64,000 bases of DNA, from assembly GCF_946482605.1 (NCBI RefSeq), contig NZ_CAMLSE010000005.1, positions 1 to 64,000 on the forward strand. The letters run 5' to 3'. Below are positions 25,583 through 34,179 of this stretch, in pieces. The position numbers and the translations under genes are program-made. Every line of letters starts with the position of its first letter. The first letter of the stretch is position 1. Origin of the DNA: an uncultured Dyadobacter sp. (GTDB lineage: Bacteria; Bacteroidota; Bacteroidia; Cytophagales; Spirosomataceae). A model generated the notes under the pieces. The model saw nothing but the letters and a program-made list of their open reading frames with translations. It was not told the DNA's origin and ran no database searches.

Positions 25583-26826
25583 TAGCAAATCAGGTTCCTG
25601 ATATTGGTCAGCATGACGTCCCTGCTACACATTTTCAGAGCAAGCGCACGACATTCCGAAGACAACTTTCCGTAGTTAACACGATCAAGTGTCAACATCG
25701 CTTTAATCCCGCTCGCCAAATCGGCAACATCTCCGACGGCGGCCCGATGACCCGTTTTTCCATTGATTACAAGATCCTGTGCGACTCCGGTGTCAAAAGC
25801 GACCACGGGTGTCCCGCACATAATAGACTGGTTAATCATCATTGGCCCCGAGTCCTCAATAGACGGACAGACAAAAACGTCGGCCGCCTGATAGGCCTTT
25901 ATCAGCTCATTTTCTGAAAGATAACCCATATACTTTGTATTTTCGTTATCCTCCAAGCTTGTCGAAGCACCAGCAATCAGCAGGTAAAGATCATCCTGTT
26001 TGATCATTGCAAGTGCTTCCAGCAACAGTTGCATTCCCTTCCTCTTTTCACTCAGCGACGAAGCTCCAAAGAACAGCACCTTCTTGTCACGAGGAATTCC
26101 CAGGCTATGCCGCACCTCTGTTTTATCTCCCGGCCTAAAAAGTGTCTCATCTACATATCCCATGAATTTACCGACAGGTCTGTCACGAAAAAGTGCGGAT
26201 TTCAGTGTCCTCTGGTAGTCACTTTCAGAGAATGTAATAACGCCGGTAGCATCAGGTAAATACTTCTTTTTAAAAGCCAGATTTTGGGCCGCAACCCATT
26301 TATAGTCGTCTGAAAGAATAGCAGGACAATTAGAACAATCAGTTGTAAAGCCAAGGCATTTCCAGGGATAGTGACAGCCACCGGTTAATGGTGCATTGTC
26401 GATAAGGAGGCAGAATATTTTTGCATCCGTCAATCGTTTTAATTCGCTGATCACTTTCGAATTAACAAAATCGGTCGTCCAGTGGATAAAAATCACATCC
26501 GGGTTTGATGGCATCAGAGCTAGTATCTTCCTTGCCGAAGCCACTGTGTACCGCTCATATTTGTTGTAGAAATAATAGTCGTAAGCAAACAACTTGTCCG
26601 TAAGCCTTTTCTTATCAATCCTCCTTAGCAACTTATGGAAGGAGTTATCAAATCGGGTGTCCCGGTATTGAATGATACGATCACCAATCGCTTTGGATTC
26701 TTTAACAATCAGATAAGATTGGGCTCCGTCGCTGATCAATAGCTTATGAAAATCCACGGAAAACTTACCGGCTCCACCATAATCGACCGCAGATAGGTTT
26801 AAAATGACCGGATACTGATTCGCCAC
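25582..26826 (-). CDS. Glycosyltransferase family 4 protein
   Basis: The protein is about 414 residues long. It opens with YPVILNLSAVDYGGAGKFSV, ends its N-terminal half with ATGVITFSESDYQ, and has a typical GT-B donor half: KVLFFGASSLSEKRKGMQLL, AYQAADVFVCPSIEDSGPMM and SIMCGTPVVAFDTG. A cysteine-rich stretch (HYPWKCLGFTTDCSNCPAI) also occurs in other GT4 proteins that handle O-antigen sugars. No ATG is near the start: GTG 26826 lies 7 bp after the upstream stop, while TTG 26850 would overlap that gene by 17 bp. The choice is uncertain. Its stop is coupled to wecD. Confidence 0.87.
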   Translation of the reverse strand: MANQYPVILNLSAVDYGGAGKFSVDFHKLLISDGAQSYLIVKESKAIGDRIIQYRDTRFDNSFHKLLRRIDKKRLTDKLFAYDYYFYNKYERYTVASARKILALMPSNPDVIFIHWTTDFVNSKVISELKRLTDAKIFCLLIDNAPLTGGCHYPWKCLGFTTDCSNCPAILSDDYKWVAAQNLAFKKKYLPDATGVITFSESDYQRTLKSALFRDRPVGKFMGYVDETLFRPGDKTEVRHSLGIPRDKKVLFFGASSLSEKRKGMQLLLEALAMIKQDDLYLLIAGASTSLEDNENTKYMGYLSENELIKAYQAADVFVCPSIEDSGPMMINQSIMCGTPVVAFDTGVAQDLVINGKTGHRAAVGDVADLASGIKAMLTLDRVNYGKLSSECRALALKMCSRDVMLTNIRNLIC

Positions 26827-26833
26827 TTCTATA

Positions 26834-27754
26834 TTATGATTTAGTCGCAAGTTTTACCACTTTCAGGATAATCCTTTTCCACAAACTCCTTTTCTCCGGA
26901 TTGATAAATCGTTCAAAGAGATACCAATCATAAAACTGATCAATTTCTATGTCAGTATGTTTGAGGGGAAATGGTAATGCATAGGCAGGCATCAAAAAGA
27001 AAGGGCTTTTGGCACCAAAAGTATGTGTACCGTCCCCATCAAAACCAATATTTGAAATCAAATTAACTGTCGGCACAATGCTATATCCCCTATGATACAG
27101 CCGCGAGAAATACCATTGAAAATCCCAGACGTCACGGCGCTGTTCTTTAAAGTAAAAATCAAACTCTTGTGCATAATGCCTGAAAAACGATTTGCGCCCC
27201 AATGTTTCCGCGACCCTCCATTTTCCCTCAGCAGTATTCCACGCAGCAGCTGAATAGTCGAAATAATTCCAGGCTCTCCGCCATGAAGCCCAGCCCCAGG
27301 TCCCTCCAAGGGCAGAAAAAAGATAAGATTGCCGGTTTGCTTTCCACTGCCCCAGGAAATTAGTACCACTGATCATGGCGATCTGCTCGTTTGTCCGGTA
27401 GCGTTCTAAAAGTTCAGCACAGAAGGGAAAGAAACGCTCATCGGGCAAACAATCATCCTCCAAAATAATCCCTTCTTCAACATGGTCAAAAAACCACGTA
27501 ATCGCCTCGGCAGGGCCATGCCCACATCCTCTGTTACTCTCCCGGAACAAGGTCTTCAACTCGCATTCCCAGTCTATCTGGTTCGAAATTTTACGGGTGG
27601 CAGCACATTTTTCGCTATCACCGGGCACCTCGGGCCTGGGTCCGTCGGCCGCGATGAACAAAAAGCGGGGCTTGACTTTCCTGATCTGATCGAATACCTT
27701 CTGAGTAATTTCCGGACGATTAAAGACAATGAACAGTACTGGCGTAGCGAACAT
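26834..27754 (-). CDS. Nucleotide-diphospho-sugar transferase, HlpA-like
   Basis: The 306-residue protein has TPVLFIVFNRPEITQKVFDQ, LFIAADGPRP and EGIILEDDCLPDERFFPFC, followed by GTWGWASWRRAW. This is the GT-A-like family often named hemolytic protein HlpA in Bacteroidota and proteobacterial O-antigen clusters. The EDD triplet sits where GT-A enzymes bind the metal. A sugar transferase role is inferred from the fold. The name hemolysin is misleading here, since nothing in the sequence suggests lytic activity. It lies 6 bp after the methyltransferase gene. Confidence 0.82.
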   Translation of the reverse strand: MFATPVLFIVFNRPEITQKVFDQIRKVKPRFLFIAADGPRPEVPGDSEKCAATRKISNQIDWECELKTLFRESNRGCGHGPAEAITWFFDHVEEGIILEDDCLPDERFFPFCAELLERYRTNEQIAMISGTNFLGQWKANRQSYLFSALGGTWGWASWRRAWNYFDYSAAAWNTAEGKWRVAETLGRKSFFRHYAQEFDFYFKEQRRDVWDFQWYFSRLYHRGYSIVPTVNLISNIGFDGDGTHTFGAKSPFFLMPAYALPFPLKHTDIEIDQFYDWYLFERFINPEKRSLWKRIILKVVKLATKS

Positions 27755-27760
27755 GCTCGA

Positions 27761-28624
27761 CTATTTAACAGGCTTACGGGCTTCGACGAATAAAGATGTC
27801 GGATCATAGGCATGACTGTCTTTTACATCCAGCTCATATTGTGACCAATTCAAAATATCACTCCTGTATGGGTCAAGGACATTTAGCGCTGTGAAACCAA
27901 TTGTGCGCAGTAATCTTGATAACGAAAACCTGTCGTACATACAATAATGTATTTCGCCCCCATTCCGGAACTGGCCAATTTTCAAAAACTCTCTTTCCTT
28001 GCCCGTAAGCAAGGCCGAAACTATCCTCTTTCTGATTTTACTGAATTTAAAGTTCCTGACAATCCTTCCAATATACTTTTCCAAGATTGACGCATTTATT
28101 TCCTTAGGCGTGTCAAGGCTTTCCAGATAACTGCTTCTGATTAATCTACCGACATGACCTATTCTGCCAAAAACATATTCTTCATTAATCAAAACCGGCT
28201 TTTGAATGTATGCAGCCATCTGTCCTCCTGGCGAATTTCTGACCGCCTGGTCATACATTTCCAAAAGTATCCAGTCATAATTTGCTTCGCTCAGTTTATC
28301 TCCATCCGAAAGACATGATTCCAGGTGCCTTTGATACTCCCTGACAATATTTTCAAGATCGGGCAGCACTATCCTTATGATACCGCCAGGTTTCAGGACA
28401 CGAAAGCATTCAGCCAGAAAATCATTTGCTTTGTTCTTAGGAATATGTTCCAAAACTTGCGAATGATATACTACGTCAAAATAGTCTTCCGGAAACGGAA
28501 GCCCGCTCAATACGTTATGTTCAATCACATCAGGATGGTAGGATACCATATCGATATTGACCCAATCCGAATGGAATTTATTCCCACAGCCTACGTTCAA
28601 ATATCTCAGCTTTTTTTCTTCCAT
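27761..28624 (-). CDS. Class I SAM-dependent methyltransferase
   Basis: The 287-residue protein begins LRYLNVGCGNKFHSDWVNID, a short form of SAM motif I. FDVVYHSQVLEHIPKNKAND and FRVLKPGGIIRIVLPDLENI follow, the usual order in small methyltransferases of glycan loci. The middle (about 130-230) contains an unfamiliar basic region with KIRKRIVSALLTG. It probably methylates a sugar or a lipid-linked intermediate, judged only by position. It shares the start pattern of the gene at 29482, and the two flank a GT2 gene. Confidence 0.85.
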   Translation of the reverse strand: MEEKKLRYLNVGCGNKFHSDWVNIDMVSYHPDVIEHNVLSGLPFPEDYFDVVYHSQVLEHIPKNKANDFLAECFRVLKPGGIIRIVLPDLENIVREYQRHLESCLSDGDKLSEANYDWILLEMYDQAVRNSPGGQMAAYIQKPVLINEEYVFGRIGHVGRLIRSSYLESLDTPKEINASILEKYIGRIVRNFKFSKIRKRIVSALLTGKEREFLKIGQFRNGGEIHYCMYDRFSLSRLLRTIGFTALNVLDPYRSDILNWSQYELDVKDSHAYDPTSLFVEARKPVK

Positions 28625-28633
28625 GCAGAGAAA

Positions 28634-29455
28634 TTATCCGGGAAATTTGGAGATCAGCCTGTTTATGTTTTTCACTACTTTATAAATAAACACAAGCCCT
28701 CCGTAGAGTATCTTCTGATCCTTATACCACAAAAGAGTCTCCATTTCCCTATCTTTTACATACCAGTATTCGTAATCGTCCAGCACCCTCGAAGGAAGAT
28801 ACCTGTTCTGAATCAAATTAACTTCGCGCAAATCACTTTCCTTCGGTGCCGAGCTCTGTCCTCCCATGTCATAGTAGCAAAGAAACTTGTCAACGTATTT
28901 ACAGGTTGCGTTTCCAACAATGATGGACTTGATCCAGAATTCGTAGTCCGAATACAGTCGGTAGCTTAGGCTGTAAGGACCGTTCCTGGTAAACAAATCT
29001 CTTTTGATGAGTGTGGATTGATGACAGATTGTCCTCTTAAAAAAGCTCCGCATTGTGAGCTTTGATGGATATTTAAGTTCCTCAAATCGGCTTCCGTCAT
29101 AGCTCAGATAGGTATTAAAATAGATAACATCCTCACCCGTACATGCTTCGACAGCCTGGTCTAATATATTGTTATTCAACCAATCACCGGAATTAAGAAA
29201 CAGGCAATACTCGCCCTCAGCCCTCGCAATCCCCTTATTCATATTGCCGTAAATACCTTCATTGGCTTCGGAAATGTAGGTTGTAATTTTATCTTTAAAG
29301 GTGTTGATTACATCGATGCTACCGTCCTCAGACTGCCCGTCCACGACGATATATTCGCAGTGCTCATTCAATTGACTCGCGACACTCGCAATAGTCTTCT
29401 CCAATCCGGCCGCATTATTCCAATTAATTGTTATAATGGAAATTTTCTTATCCAT
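28634..29455 (-). CDS. Glycosyltransferase family 2 (WcaA-like)
   Basis: The 273-residue enzyme is a paralogue of those at 22934 and 30935. It has ISIITINWNNAAGLEKTIAS, EYIVVDGQSEDGSIDVINTF, ISEANEGIYGNMNKGIARA and YCLFLNSGDWLNN with the metal-binding Asp. Compared with its paralogues, STDGS has become SEDGS and EPDRGIYHAMNKG has become EANEGIYGNMNKG, so its substrate probably differs. The C-terminal IYKVVKNINRLISKF is amphipathic and could bind the membrane. It is 9 bp upstream of the methyltransferase gene in the same operon. Confidence 0.9.
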   Translation of the reverse strand: MDKKISIITINWNNAAGLEKTIASVASQLNEHCEYIVVDGQSEDGSIDVINTFKDKITTYISEANEGIYGNMNKGIARAEGEYCLFLNSGDWLNNNILDQAVEACTGEDVIYFNTYLSYDGSRFEELKYPSKLTMRSFFKRTICHQSTLIKRDLFTRNGPYSLSYRLYSDYEFWIKSIIVGNATCKYVDKFLCYYDMGGQSSAPKESDLREVNLIQNRYLPSRVLDDYEYWYVKDREMETLLWYKDQKILYGGLVFIYKVVKNINRLISKFPG

Positions 29456-29481
29456 ATGTTCCTCCCGGCTCTAAATCGCAG

Positions 29482-30177
29482 CTATTTTGACAGTTCTACA
29501 TAGGTGTTGACATTCACCTGATTCGCCCGCGTATCCAAACCTGTTAGTGATTCATATTGTGATTGGCCATATTCCGGAAAGCAGACATCGGAGTAACCCA
29601 AATGCAGGGCTACCAGACGAAGCTCCTCCCGGCTATAAAAATGGATGTGCTCCCATTGATCGTAGCAGTCTATTTTTGCTTCGTAGGCCGATTGGTAACC
29701 CGTTGGCCTAAAATAGTGACTTTTCAGGATTCCTTCCAGTCCGGGAAAGCTCATTCTCAGCACCCCGCCCGGCTGTAACACCCGGTAGCATTCGCTTAGA
29801 AATATAATGGACTCGGCCTGACTGAGATGTTCGACAAAATCCTCTGTGAAAGCAAACTCAAAACTATTGTCGGCAAATGGCTGGCGTGAGGTGAGATCTA
29901 ATGACCGATAGAAAAAACTTTCAATCCCGGCTCGTCCGGCGTCCGGGATCTGGTCTTTTCGCCAGCTTTCAAGTAGTTCGATGGGTAACGAATCGACATT
30001 CACCCAGCCGTTCATCAATTTTATCCCACAACCGTAATGTATCTTTTTAAGGCCTCCGGTATTTACCTTGTAGGCCAGGTCCAGTTGATCTGGAAATTTG
30101 TTTTCCCTGATCTTTTTCAATTCATAACCCAGACCTCCGATGATTGTATGAATTCCTCTTTTGAACGACTTAACCAT
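29482..30177 (-). CDS. Small SAM-dependent methyltransferase-like protein
   Basis: The 231-residue protein has GGLKKIHYGCGIKLMNGWVN, a motif I with Tyr-Gly-Cys-Gly. FEFAFTEDFVEHLSQAESI and CYRVLQPGGVLRMSFPGLEG follow. These are the usual landmarks of the predicted methyltransferases of polysaccharide loci, but motif I is shorter than in well-characterised enzymes and activity is not certain. It lies 26 bp upstream of the GT2 gene. Its first 25 residues are basic (KSFKRGIHTIIGGLGYELKK) and may form a membrane-bound helix. Confidence 0.78.
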   Translation of the reverse strand: MVKSFKRGIHTIIGGLGYELKKIRENKFPDQLDLAYKVNTGGLKKIHYGCGIKLMNGWVNVDSLPIELLESWRKDQIPDAGRAGIESFFYRSLDLTSRQPFADNSFEFAFTEDFVEHLSQAESIIFLSECYRVLQPGGVLRMSFPGLEGILKSHYFRPTGYQSAYEAKIDCYDQWEHIHFYSREELRLVALHLGYSDVCFPEYGQSQYESLTGLDTRANQVNVNTYVELSK

Positions 30178-30221
30178 CTGTTAACTAATATTTAGGTATT
30201 AATACAGTAGTTTGACTTCTC

Positions 30222-30938
30222 CTATTCCTCAGTGCGATAAAAATAACCTTCGACCTGTAACAACTCTCCGGTTTTGTAGTTTCGGTGCCCGCCTTCGATG
30301 AGCATGAGCTTAAAGCCGTGTTGGCGAAGCAAATCCACCATTTCATACATCAGCATCTCTCCCTGGTAGAGGGGTACCAACGATAATTCCATCTGAAATG
30401 CGGTGATTTTGTCCAGTGATAGCAGACTTCCTTCCAGCACTTCTTTCTCAAATCCCTGTGTATCGATCTTGATATACAGCCGGCTGCTTTCCTTATAGTA
30501 CCGGTCGATCAAGGAATCGACAGTTTGCAATGGAACAGTGATCCGATGCGTGTAAGCGGAGTCGGGTGCGCTTTCCACATGGACCGGGAGCACTTCGAGA
30601 ATGGAGCTGCTGTACGAATTTTTGGAGACATTAATCTGAGTTTCACCAATGAAATTGCCCATTGCCGTGTGAACGACCGTCCAGGCGGGATCCATGTCTG
30701 CAATGGCTTTGACACGCGCAAATGCATCGGGCAATGGTTCGAAAGAAACGATCTGTCCTCCGAATCCCATTTTTCTAAGTCTTTGACCAAATTGACCAAC
30801 GTTGGCGCCAATATCAAAGACCAGATTGATCCCGTATTTGCTAAACAAATCGCGCTGCTGGCGTACGATCGGGTCCGTTGGTAGTCGCAGCACATCGTAT
30901 CCAAACCGCTGTAAGAACTGCTTTACAAGCTTTTTCAT
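30222..30938 (-). CDS. FkbM family methyltransferase
   Basis: The 238-residue protein starts at ATG 30938, which overlaps the stop of the upstream GT2 gene (ATGA); the frame stays open for 14 codons further up. It has INLVFDIGANVGQFGQRLRK (SAM site), GQIVSFEPLPDAFARV, LYIKIDTQGFEKEVLEGS and a C-terminal EGGHRNYKTGELLQVEGYFY segment typical of one FkbM subgroup. It is shorter than the FkbM protein at 20865 and clearly a different branch. As a methyltransferase beside the Wzt-type ATPase, it is one candidate for a chain-end modification recognised during export; that is inference. Confidence 0.88.
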   Translation of the reverse strand: MKKLVKQFLQRFGYDVLRLPTDPIVRQQRDLFSKYGINLVFDIGANVGQFGQRLRKMGFGGQIVSFEPLPDAFARVKAIADMDPAWTVVHTAMGNFIGETQINVSKNSYSSSILEVLPVHVESAPDSAYTHRITVPLQTVDSLIDRYYKESSRLYIKIDTQGFEKEVLEGSLLSLDKITAFQMELSLVPLYQGEMLMYEMVDLLRQHGFKLMLIEGGHRNYKTGELLQVEGYFYRTEE

Positions 30939-31792
30939 AGTGTAGTAGTGCTGCGCATCTTCCTTGAAATTACCCGCCATACTCTTCTTGCCAGAGTACC
31001 CAGTTTGATGATTCCAGTCTTTTCAAGTGATTTATAAACCTTGTACTCCGGACTTCCAAGCCATTGCTGCGATTGCTTTTCCAGTAAATCCATGCGCTCG
31101 TAGTCAGGCAAAAACATGGGATATCTTTGCGCAAGAATATCTGATTGCTCTTGCCGGCGTAGCGGCTCAGTTTCAGGATTACAGCTGATTCCATCCATAC
31201 TAAAATAGGCTATCGGCGCCCGATGGTGCTGATAAGTACAATGGTGAATCAACAGGGCCTCTATAAAGAAAAGCCAGTCTGAAACAATTTTCATCTGCTC
31301 GTTATACAAACCGATCTTATCAAACAAACTTCTGCGGATCAATGTAGCCTGGTGCGGAAGTGAACCCAAAAACAAGGTTGCCGCTGTCACCTGGTCGGGA
31401 GATGGTACGTGCCATTTAATTTCATCCTTCTGATTATCATAGAAATAAACATCACCGGACACGATATCGGCGGAGGGAGCGGCCGAAAACATATTCTTTA
31501 AGGTATCGGCTCCTACAAGCCAGTCACCGGAATTCAGGAACAAGCAGTATTCACCTTGGGCAAGCTGTATTCCTTTGTTCATCGCATGATAAATCCCGCG
31601 GTCGGGTTCCGATACCTGGTGGCGGATCATATCGGCGTAGTCCTGTATAGCCTGCTGACTTCCGTCGGTTGAGTTACCGTCAATGACAATGTATTCGAAA
31701 TCAGGGAAGGTTTGGCTTATGACACTCTGCAGCGTCCGGATTAAGCCCGCCCTATTGTTTAAATTTATGGTAATAATGGACAGTGCCGGCAT
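30935..31792 (-). CDS. Glycosyltransferase family 2 (WcaA-like)
   Basis: This 285-residue enzyme is the third member of the paralogous group. It has LSIITINLNNRAGLIRTLQS, EYIVIDGNSTDGSQQAIQDY, VSEPDRGIYHAMNKGIQLA and YCLFLNSGDWLVG. LPHQATLIRRSLFDKIGLYN (about residue 150) also occurs in the gene at 22934 in changed form. It should transfer a sugar on the cytoplasmic face during repeat-unit assembly. It follows the exporter ATPase gene by 13 bp, and its stop overlaps the FkbM start. Confidence 0.9.
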   Translation of the reverse strand: MPALSIITINLNNRAGLIRTLQSVISQTFPDFEYIVIDGNSTDGSQQAIQDYADMIRHQVSEPDRGIYHAMNKGIQLAQGEYCLFLNSGDWLVGADTLKNMFSAAPSADIVSGDVYFYDNQKDEIKWHVPSPDQVTAATLFLGSLPHQATLIRRSLFDKIGLYNEQMKIVSDWLFFIEALLIHHCTYQHHRAPIAYFSMDGISCNPETEPLRRQEQSDILAQRYPMFLPDYERMDLLEKQSQQWLGSPEYKVYKSLEKTGIIKLGTLARRVWRVISRKMRSTTTL

Positions 31793-31805
31793 TCAAACGA
31801 TCGGG

Positions 31806-33062
31806 TTATTCCAAATGTAAAAAGCCGCCCAGTTTCGAATCCATTACTTTTCCGCTGGCTGTGGTGTAGCCTTCAATGCGTATCCGAATGCATTTGTAAG
31901 CCTTAAAAATGTATTCCACTCCCTGGTGGATCAGCAATATGTCAACCGCGTAATCTCCCTGATTTACAAATTTTGGCAATGTGATTTTTTCAACAATTTC
32001 AAAATACCCTTTTTTAAGAAGGGGGGAACCGCCATGGATGAAAGCAGGGTCAAAGGTGGCAATTCTGTTCTCTTCATCGTCGTTGATACAAACCGCCAGC
32101 GACATATTTCGGTCGTTGGCCAGTGTGCCCGAAATCCTGACAGTAAAACTGGATTGTCCGCTGGCCAATTCAACCAGATCCGACTCAGAGCCATTGACTT
32201 CTATTAAATTGATTTCGATATCGCTTGCCTTCCAGGATATTTTATCAATTATTTTACCCGATTCCTGCCTCGCTCCCGAGTTCAGATAATACGCGATTCC
32301 CTCATTAGTTTTCCCATTAAAAATGACGGTTGCCTTTTCCAACACGACCACATGTGAACACATGCTGCGAATTGCTGCCATATTGTGGCTCACAAACAGG
32401 ACCGTCCGCCCTTCGTCCCGACTTATTTCATGCATTTTCCCGATCGCTTTTTTCTGAAAATCAGCATCTCCAACTGCCAAGACTTCATCTACCACTAATA
32501 TTTCGGGATCCAGGTGAGCAGCTACGGCAAAGCCCAGACGGACTGTCATACCACTCGAATAGCGCTTTACGGGAGTATCGATGTAGCGCTCACAGCCAGA
32601 AAAATCTACTATTTCATCGAATTTCGACCGGATTTCACGCTTAGACATTCCCAAAATTGCACCATTGAGGAAAATGTTCTCGCGTCCGGTCAGGTCGGGG
32701 TGAAAGCCTGTTCCTACTTCCAATAAGCTTCCGATCCGGCCGTTGTAGGCAATACGCCCTTTGGTGGGCCCTGTTACCTTCGAAAGGATTTTAAGCAGCG
32801 TGGATTTCCCAGCCCCGTTTTTCCCGATAATCCCCATTACTTCCCCAGGCATTACTTCGAAATTAACGTCTTTGAGTGCCCACACATATTCGCTATTGCC
32901 CTTAGCACTGCGTTCATTGATCTCACCGATCTTCAGATAAGGATCTTCCTTACCCCTAACCCTGTGCCACCACCGCTGGACGTCTTCACGGATCGTACCC
33001 GTCCCTATAGTCCCGAGACGATATTGCTTAGATAGGTTTTCTACTTTGATAATTGGCTTCAT
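31806..33062 (-). CDS. wzt: Polysaccharide ABC exporter ATPase with C-terminal sugar-binding domain (Wzt)
   Basis: The 418-residue protein powers export of a finished polysaccharide with the Wzm permease. Walker A is GIIGKNGAGKSTL (about 78-90), the signature is YSSGMTVRLGFAVAAH, Walker B is EILVVDEVLAVGD and the switch His is in VLFVSHNMAAI. The roughly 150 residues after about 265 match the Wzt C-terminal beta-sandwich, which in O-antigen systems of the O8/O9a type binds the chain's non-reducing end. I use ATG 33062 (MKPIIKVENLSKQYRLG); a TTG six codons earlier is possible. The domain suggests that chain termination is sensed before export. Confidence 0.93.
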   Translation of the reverse strand: MKPIIKVENLSKQYRLGTIGTGTIREDVQRWWHRVRGKEDPYLKIGEINERSAKGNSEYVWALKDVNFEVMPGEVMGIIGKNGAGKSTLLKILSKVTGPTKGRIAYNGRIGSLLEVGTGFHPDLTGRENIFLNGAILGMSKREIRSKFDEIVDFSGCERYIDTPVKRYSSGMTVRLGFAVAAHLDPEILVVDEVLAVGDADFQKKAIGKMHEISRDEGRTVLFVSHNMAAIRSMCSHVVVLEKATVIFNGKTNEGIAYYLNSGARQESGKIIDKISWKASDIEINLIEVNGSESDLVELASGQSSFTVRISGTLANDRNMSLAVCINDDEENRIATFDPAFIHGGSPLLKKGYFEIVEKITLPKFVNQGDYAVDILLIHQGVEYIFKAYKCIRIRIEGYTTASGKVMDSKLGGFLHLE

Positions 33063-33082
33063 CGTCTGATTCGGTACCAAAC

Positions 33083-33934
33083 CTACACGGTGTCCATAAA
33101 ATTCTTTTCCGTTTGATTGAACACGGCCAATCCCAATAGGAAAATGACTACTGTGAAGCCCATTGAATAGCCTAATAATGGCAATGAAATTGCTCCGGTC
33201 CCGAAAAAACAGTATTTGAACGTTTCAATAACACCTGTCATGGGATTGACCAGCATAATGAACTTAAATTTTTCCGGCACCGCCGATAGCGGGATGATGA
33301 CGGGCGTTGCGTACATCAGTAGCTGCACACCAAACTCAACCAGGTATTGCAAGTCGCGGTAACGGGTTGTCATCGCAGAGACGAGCATCCCCAGGCCAAG
33401 GCCCATAAAACCCATCATCAAAATAAGGATTGGCAAAAGCACCAGCGTACTTTGAGGCAGTAGTTTACAGCCACTGATGGCAAAAAAAAGATACAGCACC
33501 AGAAAAATCAACAATCCGATACCAAATTGGATCAGGTTACTGATTACGATGGAAATCGGTACAACGGCCCTTGGGAAATACACCTTGCCGAACAATGCCG
33601 CATTGGCTGTAAATGTGTTGGAAGTGGATCGCAGGCAGTTTGAAAAATAGGTCCATGCAGTCACCCCCGCAGAATAGAAAAGCAGTGGAGGAACACCATC
33701 GGTGGACAGTTTTGCCATTCCACCAAACACAACAGCCAACACAGCCGTCTGAAATATCGGCTGGATGAAAAACCACAGGGGGCCCAGAACAGTTTGCTTG
33801 TACTTCGCCACAAAGTCCCTTCTCACAAACAGCATCAGCAGGTCGCGGTAGAGCCATATTTCAGCCAAACGCAGATCGAACAGATTGTCCTGAGGTGTAA
33901 TGGAATTGGCGTATTCAGTTTGTCGGGTGCTCAT
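33083..33934 (-). CDS. wzm: Polysaccharide ABC exporter permease (Wzm)
   Basis: The 283-residue inner-membrane protein has six hydrophobic segments. The cytoplasmic opening LRLAEIWLYRDLLMLFVRRD is followed by FVAKYKQTVLGPLWFFIQPI, the signature of ABC-2 polysaccharide exporters of the Wzm/TagG type. AALFGKVYFPRAVVPISIVI in the middle also fits, as does NPMTGVIETFKYCFFG. It precedes wzt by 20 bp in the direction of transcription. The 245-bp gap to the UpxY-like gene upstream is the largest inside the cluster and may hold a leader or internal promoter, although I see no clear -7 element there. Confidence 0.93.
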   Translation of the reverse strand: MSTRQTEYANSITPQDNLFDLRLAEIWLYRDLLMLFVRRDFVAKYKQTVLGPLWFFIQPIFQTAVLAVVFGGMAKLSTDGVPPLLFYSAGVTAWTYFSNCLRSTSNTFTANAALFGKVYFPRAVVPISIVISNLIQFGIGLLIFLVLYLFFAISGCKLLPQSTLVLLPILILMMGFMGLGLGMLVSAMTTRYRDLQYLVEFGVQLLMYATPVIIPLSAVPEKFKFIMLVNPMTGVIETFKYCFFGTGAISLPLLGYSMGFTVVIFLLGLAVFNQTEKNFMDTV

Positions 33935-34179
33935 TCAAATCAATATATGCTTCAAGCGTGTGGTACGGACCTAGGGACACAGCTTCGCCCTCTCACTCCC
34001 ATGAAATTTTCACAAGAGCCTAATTATCAGCATATTAAATACTTCTATTTTTTAATCACTCGATCACCATTCCCCCGAAGCTGCGCAGTAATTCAGTCAA
34101 ATCTCCATTTGGCATACCTAATCAGCCTATGATCACGTGCCCTGCATAACTAAAGGAATGCTTCATTATTAATACTCGT

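Noticed and set aside
26834..27754. Hemolysin
   Set aside because: The common database name HlpA refers to a weak early assignment; the sequence shows a GT-A-like sugar-nucleotide fold and no membrane-damaging features.
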